Shown here: positions 58,651 through 64,000 of the stretch, piece after piece
How positions within the stretch are numbered: the stretch's first letter is position 1
How the letters are laid out: each line of letters opens with the position of its first letter
Source: Geminicoccus harenae
GTDB lineage: Bacteria > Pseudomonadota > Alphaproteobacteria > Geminicoccales > Geminicoccaceae
DNA: 64,000 bases
NCBI RefSeq assembly: GCF_019800005.1
Contig: NZ_JABGCL010000011.1
Coordinates: forward strand, 124,001 to 188,000
Reading direction: 5' to 3'
Notes under the pieces: generated by a model
The model's database searches: none
The model's input: the letters and a program-made list of their open reading frames with translations, nothing else
What the model was told of the DNA's origin: nothing
Position numbers and translations under genes: made by a program

Positions 58651-59642
58651 CTGGTTCGACACGCCCGCGCCTGGGCTTTCTCGGGGTCGGCTGGATCGGC
58701 CGGCACCGCATGGAGGCGATGCTCGCGACCGGGGCGGTGACCGCCGCCGCGATTGCCGACCCCTCCCCGGAGACGGTGGCAGCCGCCAGGGAGCTGGCCC
58801 CGGAGGCGCAGGTAGTACCGGATCTCGACGCCCTCCTGGCGCTCGACCTGGACGGGATCGTGATCGCCACGCCCAGCGCGTTCCATGCGGAGCAGTCCGT
58901 CCAGGCGCTGAAGAGCGGGCGCGCGGTATTCTGCCAGAAGCCGCTCGGGCGCACGGGGCCGGAGACCCAGGCCGTGGTCGACGCCGCGCGCCAGGCCGAC
59001 CGGCTCTTAAGCGTCGACCTCTCCTATCGCCACACCCAGGGGATGCGCCGGATCCGGGAACTGGTGCAGGGCGGAGAGCTCGGCCGGATCTTCGCGGTCG
59101 ATCTGGTCTTCCATAACGCCTATGGGCCGGACAAGCCGTGGTTCTACGACCCGGAGGCTGCGGGCGGCGGCTGCGTGATCGACCTGGGCGTCCATCTGGT
59201 CGACCTGGCCTTGTGGACGCTGGGCTTTCCAGAGATTGCGGAAGTGCGCGCGCATCTGCAGGCCGGTGGCCGGCCGCTGGCGGACGCGGCGGGGCAGGTC
59301 GAGGACCATGCGGTGGCGACGCTGGTCACCCAAGCCGGCACAGTCATCCGGCTGGCCTGCTCCTGGCGCCTGCAGGCCGGTTGCGATGCGGTGATCGGTG
59401 CGGAGTTCTACGGGACGGAGGGGGGAGCCGCCCTGCGCAACCGGGACGGCTCCTTCTACGACTTCGTGGCCGAGCGCTTCCGTGGCACCAGTCGCGAGCT
59501 TCTGGCCGAGCCGCCCGATCCCTGGGGGGCGAAGTCCGCGGCGGCCTTTGCCGAGCAACTCGCCAGGAGCCCGCGCTTCGATCCGGAGATCGAACGCATC
59601 AGCGAGGTCGCAGCCGTGCTGGATCGGATCTACGGGCGCTGA
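58647..59642 (+). CDS. Gfo/Idh/MocA-family oxidoreductase
   Basis: 331 residues: Rossmann domain 'LGFLGVGWIGRHRMEAMLATGAV' (GxGxxG), 'LDGIVIATPSAFHAEQSVQALKSGRAVFCQKPLGRTG' with the conserved E/Q-K-P (here CQKPLG; most members have EKP), then the C-terminal dimer sheet with 'AGGGCVIDLGVHLVDLALWTLG' containing the catalytic-type Asp and His. It uses NAD(P) on a cyclitol or sugar. Gln in place of Glu before Lys-Pro is a mild departure. Translationally coupled to the MDR dehydrogenase upstream; it converges on a small secreted-protein gene 15 bases away. Confidence 0.88.
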   Translation: MTGSTRPRLGFLGVGWIGRHRMEAMLATGAVTAAAIADPSPETVAAARELAPEAQVVPDLDALLALDLDGIVIATPSAFHAEQSVQALKSGRAVFCQKPLGRTGPETQAVVDAARQADRLLSVDLSYRHTQGMRRIRELVQGGELGRIFAVDLVFHNAYGPDKPWFYDPEAAGGGCVIDLGVHLVDLALWTLGFPEIAEVRAHLQAGGRPLADAAGQVEDHAVATLVTQAGTVIRLACSWRLQAGCDAVIGAEFYGTEGGAALRNRDGSFYDFVAERFRGTSRELLAEPPDPWGAKSAAAFAEQLARSPRFDPEIERISEVAAVLDRIYGR

Positions 59643-59657
59643 GGCGAAGAACGGGAC

Positions 59658-60161
59658 CTAGCGGCTGCAGGCCGGAACCTTGGGCCGCACGGTCGAGACG
59701 CGCTCGAAGGAGTACTTGCAGGTCTCCATGTCCGAGATGCCCCGGTAGCCGGGGGCGTGTCGGGTGAAGAAGTTCGACATGCCGTCGAAGTACCCCTTCC
59801 TGCTCGTCAGCACGACCGGCCGCAGACGGATCACCTCGCCGGCGGCGTAGTCGCCGCCACAGGCGATGGCGGCGGCCTCCACCTGGCCGTGGTCACCCCT
59901 TTGGACATAGCCGCGATAGACGAGGTCGTCCGGGGCGTCGCCGGTGCCCTTGTAGAGCGCGGTGAACTGCCAACCGGTCTGCGCGATCGAGATGGTGGTG
60001 TGTTCCTCGAAGCTGCCGAACTTGCCGCCGGTCAGGCCATCGCAGAGGACGGTGCCCTTCCATTCCCCGGTCAGGTCGGGCGGGGCGGCGACGGCGGCCG
60101 TTGTCGATGCTGCAAGCAATACCAGGGCGGCCATCATGCCGGCAGTTCTGGCAACGACCAT
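59658..60161 (-). CDS. Small secreted protein of unknown function
   Basis: About 167 residues; family not recognised. Signal peptide 'MVVARTAGMMAALVLLAASTTAAVAA' with cleavage after AVAA, then 'PPDLTGEWKGTVLCDGLTGGKFGSFEEHTTISI', a short beta-rich domain with four cysteines. 'LTGEWKGTV' resembles the opening strand of lipocalin/META-like small beta barrels. AGGGAGG before the ATG at 60161 supports that start over 60179. Not related in sequence to the paralogous pair at 9830/12104. The 129 bases upstream, to 60290, hold only an A+T-rich promoter-like patch. Confidence 0.65.
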   Translation of the reverse strand: MVVARTAGMMAALVLLAASTTAAVAAPPDLTGEWKGTVLCDGLTGGKFGSFEEHTTISIAQTGWQFTALYKGTGDAPDDLVYRGYVQRGDHGQVEAAAIACGGDYAAGEVIRLRPVVLTSRKGYFDGMSNFFTRHAPGYRGISDMETCKYSFERVSTVRPKVPACSR

Positions 60162-60290
60162 GGGCGCCTCCCTGATCATTATATTTCAGAGAGCAACAGT
60201 GTAATTTTCTGTCTTCAAGTGCTGCCTCTATCCGGGCGCAGAAATGACGCCGCAGTCCGTAGACTTCTCGGCAGGCAAGACGGCTGTGAT

Positions 60291-60929
60291 CTACCGCGAG
60301 CGACCAGCCGGCAATGCGTTCAGCCGCTTCGGCCCGCTCACGAACGGGCTGCCCTGCTCGAAGAAGCGCAGCACCCGGTCGGTTTCGCGGGACAGGCCGA
60401 TGCGGACGCTCTCGCCGATCGGGCCGGCCGGGCGGAGCGGTTCGCCCAGCCAGAGCGGGGCGCCCTGGCACAGGTCGATCCCGTCCAGGCTGCGGTCGAT
60501 CGCCATGGCGCTGGCGAGCCGGCCCGGGCCGCGCGCCAAGTCGACCAGGCGGTCGGTGCCGCGGCGCTGCTGCATGAGCGGGATGCCGGCCGTCGGTTCG
60601 ACCGCGCGGATCAGCACGCCACCACCGGTGCCCGGCGGCTCGGCGCTGACGTTCAGCGCGAACCAGCTGCCATAGATGAAATAGACATAGGCGTGACCGT
60701 GCTCGAGGAACATCGAGCGGTTGCGGGGGGTCGGGCCGCGGAAGGCGTGGCTGCTGCTGTCGCCCGGCACATAGGCCTCGGTCTCGACGATGCGCCCGGC
60801 GACGGTGCCGTCCAGATGGGCGTGGACCAGCGAGCGGCCGATCAGCCAGCGCGCCATGGCCTCGGTGGCCACGGGCAGGTCGGCGCGGGCGATCGGCGCC
60901 GGCAGGGCAGACGGGTCAGCCGCGGTCAT
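60291..60929 (-). CDS. DNA-3-methyladenine glycosylase (AAG/MPG family)
   Basis: 212 residues, full length for the bacterial AAG family. Hallmarks: 'AGRIVETEAYVPGDSSSHAFRGPTPRN' with the catalytic Glu of VETEAY, 'FLEHGHAYVYFIYGSWFALNVSAEPPGTGGGVLIRAVEP', and 'DLARGPGRLASAMAIDRSLDG'. It excises alkylated and deaminated purines in base-excision repair. It overlaps the MscS-like gene upstream by 14 bases, so the two are co-transcribed although the functions look unrelated. Confidence 0.93.
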   Translation of the reverse strand: MTAADPSALPAPIARADLPVATEAMARWLIGRSLVHAHLDGTVAGRIVETEAYVPGDSSSHAFRGPTPRNRSMFLEHGHAYVYFIYGSWFALNVSAEPPGTGGGVLIRAVEPTAGIPLMQQRRGTDRLVDLARGPGRLASAMAIDRSLDGIDLCQGAPLWLGEPLRPAGPIGESVRIGLSRETDRVLRFFEQGSPFVSGPKRLNALPAGRSR

Positions 60930-62352
60930 CTGGCAGGCCGAAGAAGTCGCGGATGCGGCTTAGAAAGTCGGTGCGCCGGACGGGCACCGGCGGCGGCTCG
61001 GCGGGCTCGCTCCTGCCGTTGGCACGGTCGGCCTGGCGGTAGGCCAGGATGCCGCTCAGCCGTTCGGCGAGCTCGGGGTAGCGTTCCATCAGGGGCATCA
61101 GGTCCGCCTTGCCGATCTCGAACAGGAGGCTGTCGGTCCGCGCGGTCACGGTGGCGCTGCGCGGGTCGCCGGTGAGCAGCGAGAACTCGCCGAACATGTC
61201 GCCCGGCACGAACTCGCGCAACCAGCGACGCGGCCCGGACTCGGGCTCGATGCTGACGTCCAGCACCCCTTCCAGCACCACGAACATCGAGCTGCCGGGC
61301 TCCCCCTGGCGGACCGCAGGCCGGCCGGCCGGCACCCGCACCCGTCGCGCCTTGTGCGCCAGCTCCTTCAGCTCCGGGGGCGGCAGCGAGCCGAACAGGT
61401 CGCTGCGGGCGAGCAGCAGGTCCGGCTCGGTGCGGTGCTCCACCATGCGCTGCGGCATCGGCGCGTGGAACAGGTCGAGGCGCCGGTGCGCCGGGCCGAT
61501 CCCGGCCTTGTAGAGATGGTGCAGCACGGCGGCGTGGAGCTGGTGGCGCAGATCGACCCGGGCGGCATAGCTCGGCACCCAGTAGCGCAGGTCCCAGACC
61601 ACCCCATGCTCGCCGCAGGCGGTGATGCGCGCATCCGGCCGGTGCGCCTCGATCCGGATCGCCGCCACGGTCGCGGCGGCCGCGAGCAGGATGCGCTCGG
61701 CCCGGGCCGGCGACACCTCGTAGCCCAGCGTCACGGTGAGATGGTCGCGCCAGGGGCCCATGGGCTGGTCGAAATTGCGGAAGGCGCGGGTGGCGAGCTG
61801 GGCGTTGGGCACGACCAGGCCGATGCCGTCCTGGGTGACGAGCCTCGTGGTCAGCCAGCCGACCTCCTCGACCCGGCCGACCGTGTCCGGCTGCACCTCC
61901 AGCCAGTCGCCGATCCGGTAGGGCCGCTCCAGGTTGAGGGCGATGCCGGCGAACAGGCTGGCCAGCATGTCGCGCAGGGCGAAGCCCAGCACCGCCACCG
62001 CCACGCCCGAGGTGGTGAGGATGCCGGCCAGCGGCACCTGGAACAGCCGGGCGGCGATCACGAGCGCCACGGTCAGGAGGATCAGGGCGGCGAACAGGTC
62101 GGTGAGGAGGCGCGGCAGATGCCGGGCGCGCCGCGACCAGACCAGCACGTCCAGGAGGCGCACCAGCAGCCAGGCCAGCGCCAGCCACAGGGAGGCCGTG
62201 GCGATGCGGTCCAGGAGCCGGACCTGCTCCGGCCCGATCCAGCCGGCCAGCTCCGGCTGCAGCCCGCGCAGCAGGCTCAAGCCTATCAGCAGGACCAGCA
62301 GGAGGGCGACCGGCCAGAACAGCCGCCGTGCCGCCGATGTCGAAGCCAGCAT
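60916..62352 (-). CDS. MscS-like channel with C-terminal cyclic-nucleotide-binding domain
   Basis: 478 residues. Three to four N-terminal helices are followed by the MscS pore and beta domain ('AGILTTSGVAVAVLGFALRDMLASLFAGIALNLERPYRIGDWLEV', 'RVEEVGWLTTRLVTQDGIGLVVPNAQLATRAFRNF'), then a cytosolic cNMP domain (~330-450) with the cassette 'GDMFGEFSLLTGDPRSATVTART', whose F-G-E and R-S-A-T-V residues bind cyclic nucleotide phosphate. This is the bCNG branch of the MscS superfamily: ligand-gated, with weak or no mechanosensitivity. I start at 62352 (MLASTSAARR), with GGAAGAGG upstream. It is followed by the glycosylase gene in the same transcript. Confidence 0.9.
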   Translation of the reverse strand: MLASTSAARRLFWPVALLLVLLIGLSLLRGLQPELAGWIGPEQVRLLDRIATASLWLALAWLLVRLLDVLVWSRRARHLPRLLTDLFAALILLTVALVIAARLFQVPLAGILTTSGVAVAVLGFALRDMLASLFAGIALNLERPYRIGDWLEVQPDTVGRVEEVGWLTTRLVTQDGIGLVVPNAQLATRAFRNFDQPMGPWRDHLTVTLGYEVSPARAERILLAAAATVAAIRIEAHRPDARITACGEHGVVWDLRYWVPSYAARVDLRHQLHAAVLHHLYKAGIGPAHRRLDLFHAPMPQRMVEHRTEPDLLLARSDLFGSLPPPELKELAHKARRVRVPAGRPAVRQGEPGSSMFVVLEGVLDVSIEPESGPRRWLREFVPGDMFGEFSLLTGDPRSATVTARTDSLLFEIGKADLMPLMERYPELAERLSGILAYRQADRANGRSEPAEPPPVPVRRTDFLSRIRDFFGLPDDRG

Positions 62353-62934
62353 CCGAACCTCTTCCGCTGCCCGGTCCCGGCATCCCCGGACCCGGCACCG
62401 CGCAGCCTTCGTGCCTATGGAGCAGGCCCGGCGGGTGGGTGCAACCGCACAGCGGGCGAGCCGGGGCCGGCGCCACGCACCCCGGGGTGCGGCAGGAAGG
62501 TCACGGCCTCGGCCCGGCACGCGCGCAGCCGGCCCCTCCACCTGTCAGTAACCAGGACCGGGTTCACCAGTGCCGGCAGAGTGAATATGCAGACCATACA
62601 AATACCACGGCGGGTCGGCGAGACAGATCCGATTGCCCGACAATGGTCGAGTAGAACATGGCCTGGCCAGGGCCAGAGCAGGTGACAGCACATCTCCATC
62701 CGTGACCGGGTCGCGCTACCACGCTGGTCGCGAACACCACGCAACGCATGTTACGCACAAGTATTTCCCCGACCTTCCCGGCCCGCCGTCGTGCCGCGGA
62801 AAGAACGAGTGCAGACGGCCGCCAGTAACAGCCCAGTGCAATTTTTGTTGCACCCCCTATTACAAAGCATAGGGTCACCGGACAAAGGACAGCCGAAACA
62901 AGGCGCTATCAACCTCAGGTTGGAGATTTGTCCC
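62353..62934. other. 582-base intergenic region upstream of CFA synthase
   Basis: Divergent spacer between the channel gene and the CFA synthase. No gene supported. It becomes A+T-richer toward 62880 and contains the inverted repeat listed at 62836-62853. Promoters for both directions must be here; I cannot place -10/-35 boxes confidently. Confidence 0.5.
62836..62853. promoter_or_regulatory. Inverted repeat upstream of CFA synthase
   Basis: GTGCAA-TTTTTG-TTGCAC, perfect six-base arms with six-base spacer, ends 81 bases before the CFA synthase start, in an A+T-rich segment. Candidate operator; no regulator gene is adjacent. Confidence 0.55.
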
Positions 62935-64000
62935 ATGCTGCTCGACGCGATGTTGCAGCGGTTCGTGAAGGTCGGTGCCATCACGATCGTCGAGGCCGGG
63001 GGGCGGGAGAAGAGCTGGCACGGTGCCGAGGGGGGGCCCGTCACCAAGATCCGCTTCACCGATGCCAAGGTCGGCCGTGACCTGATGAAGAACCCGGAGC
63101 TGGCGGTCTGCGAAGCCTACATGGACGGGCGGATCGAGATCCTGGAAGGCTCGCTCTACGAGTTCATGGACTTCCTGATCGTCAATGGCGAGATCCAGTG
63201 GCAGGCGCAGCGCGGCAGCGTGGTCAATCGACTCCAGCTCGGCCTGCGCAAGATCCAGCAGTACAACCCGGTTGGCCGCGCCAAGCAGAACATCGCGCAC
63301 CACTACGACCTGACGGACGAGTTCTACCGGCTCTTCCTGGACGAGGATCAGCAATATTCCTGCTCCTACTTCCCCTCGCCGGACACCGGCCTGGAGGAGA
63401 GCCAGCTCCTCAAGAAGCGCCATATCGCGGCCAAGCTGCTGCTCGAGCCCGGCCAGAAGGTGCTGGACATCGGGTCGGGCTGGGGCGGGCTGGGCCTGAC
63501 CATCGCGGAGCTGGGCGGCGGCGACGTCACCGGCGTCACCCTGTCCGAGCGGCAGCACGAGGTCAGCAACGAACGGGCGCGCAGCAAGGGGCTGGCCGAT
63601 CGGGCCCGCTTCCTCCTCCAGGACTACCGCCACCTGCGCGAGCGCTTCGACCGGATCGTGTCGGTCGGCATGTTCGAGCATGTCGGCGTGAACCATTACG
63701 ACGAGTTCTTCGGCAAGGTCCGCGACCTGCTGACCGATGACGGGGTGATGCTGCTCCATTCGATCGGCCGGATGGAGGGGCCGAGCTGGACCTCGGCCTT
63801 CATCCGCAAATACATCTTCCCGGGCGGCTACATTCCTGCCCTGTCCGAGGTGCTGCCGGCGATCGAGCGCGCGGGCCTGTGGGTGACCGATGTCGAGATC
63901 CTGCGCCTGCACTATGCCGAGACGCTGAAGCACTGGCGCATGCGCTTCATGGCCCGGCGCGACGAGGCCAAGGCGCTCTATGACGAGCGGTTCTGCCGGA
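62935..64000 (+). CDS. cfa: Cyclopropane-fatty-acyl-phospholipid synthase, 3' end outside window
   Basis: About 355 codons are present before the right edge; the family is usually 380-430 residues, so only a short C-terminal part is missing. The N-terminal domain ('MLLDAMLQRFVKVGAITIVEAGGREKSW') and the class I methyltransferase domain are both clear: 'QNIAHHYDLTDEFYRLFLDEDQQYSCSYFP', SAM motif 'VLDIGSGWGGLGL', 'GVTLSERQHEVSNERA', 'FDRIVSVGMFEHVGVNHYDEFF' and 'SWTSAFIRKYIFPGGYIPALSEV'. It methylenates cis double bonds of membrane phospholipids, usually in stationary phase or under acid stress. AGG-TTGGAG precedes the ATG. Confidence 0.92.
   Translation, partial: MLLDAMLQRFVKVGAITIVEAGGREKSWHGAEGGPVTKIRFTDAKVGRDLMKNPELAVCEAYMDGRIEILEGSLYEFMDFLIVNGEIQWQAQRGSVVNRLQLGLRKIQQYNPVGRAKQNIAHHYDLTDEFYRLFLDEDQQYSCSYFPSPDTGLEESQLLKKRHIAAKLLLEPGQKVLDIGSGWGGLGLTIAELGGGDVTGVTLSERQHEVSNERARSKGLADRARFLLQDYRHLRERFDRIVSVGMFEHVGVNHYDEFFGKVRDLLTDDGVMLLHSIGRMEGPSWTSAFIRKYIFPGGYIPALSEVLPAIERAGLWVTDVEILRLHYAETLKHWRMRFMARRDEAKALYDERFCR

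Noticed and set aside
57502-58662. N-terminal extension of the M16 peptidase by ~390 codons
   Set aside because: It runs antisense through the MDR dehydrogenase gene, and the signal peptide begins at the ATG at 57501.
59658-60161. A third member of the paralogous secreted-protein family
   Set aside because: Although secreted and also with four cysteines, it shares none of the DFPVCYK, AVFDGAIVTS or GAHLGGTSYF blocks.
1-64000. Insertion sequences, prophage, integrase genes, CRISPR arrays, tRNA or rRNA genes
   Set aside because: Looked for on both strands; no transposase or integrase motifs, regularly spaced repeats or cloverleaf-like sequences were recognised.

Overview
The window is very GC-rich DNA (roughly two thirds or more G+C by eye, not computed) with tightly packed genes and many ATGA/TGATG start-stop overlaps. 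The gene families (FnrL/HemN pair, HWE-type histidine kinase with its small receiver, GntR/FCD regulators, a MalK/UgpC-type transporter with two ATPases, YtfQRT-YjfF-type sugar import) point to a chromosome of a free-living alphaproteobacterium, probably Rhodospirillales or a relative. I see no tRNA, rRNA, CRISPR array, integrase or insertion sequence; it reads as ordinary chromosome with several catabolic and signalling islets.

Layout. 1-6286 (minus): an exopolysaccharide cluster with a cut-off Wzz-like chain-length protein, a Wzx-like flippase, two GT4-like glycosyltransferases, a methyltransferase and an O-antigen-ligase/Wzy-like protein. A secreted GH5 glucanase (6546-7685) is divergent from it. 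7782-9493: an SDR and a 3-hydroxyacyl-CoA-dehydrogenase-like enzyme, coupled. 9830-12769: two paralogous secreted proteins of unknown function, with a uronate-dehydrogenase-like gene between them. 13237-16397: a LysR/DoxX // ring-cleaving dioxygenase/esterase cluster resembling quinone-detoxification (Mhq) sets, with two palindromes in the divergent promoter. 16443-17069: a VWA protein.

17253-28392: a large divergent catabolic locus. The minus operon carries an amidohydrolase, a DUF59-type Fe-S assembly protein, a glyoxalase-I-like protein, a substrate-binding protein, two permeases, a small two-helix membrane protein and two ATPases. The plus operon carries a GlcD-type FAD dehydrogenase, a GntR/FCD regulator and an SDR. 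A TTGT-CCT-ACAA operator candidate lies midway between them. 28399-31360: hemN, a membrane protein and an FNR-type regulator with all four Fe-S cysteines; a perfect FNR box (TTGATCATGATCAA) lies between hemN and the membrane-protein gene. 31570-33651: XRE regulator and SulP transporter. 33678-35489: GH15 glucoamylase-like enzyme.

35587-45496: a seven-gene chemosensory operon (CheW, CheR-TPR, CheW, transducer, CheA-REC, CheB, hybrid kinase) that mirrors the Wsp gene set but ends in a REC-pseudoREC-kinase-REC-Hpt protein instead of a diguanylate cyclase. This is the most unusual system in the window. 45733-52411: a GntR/FCD regulator divergent from a YtfQRT-YjfF-like sugar transporter and an enolase-superfamily dehydratase, with a perfect TGGT-N3-ACCA operator. 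After a 736-base gap carrying paired REP-like hairpins come an HWE kinase with its receiver (53148-54650), a two-domain M16 peptidase, an MDR dehydrogenase plus Gfo/Idh/MocA oxidoreductase pair, a small secreted protein, a 3-methyladenine glycosylase, a cyclic-nucleotide-gated MscS-like channel, and the start of a cyclopropane-fatty-acid synthase running off the right edge.
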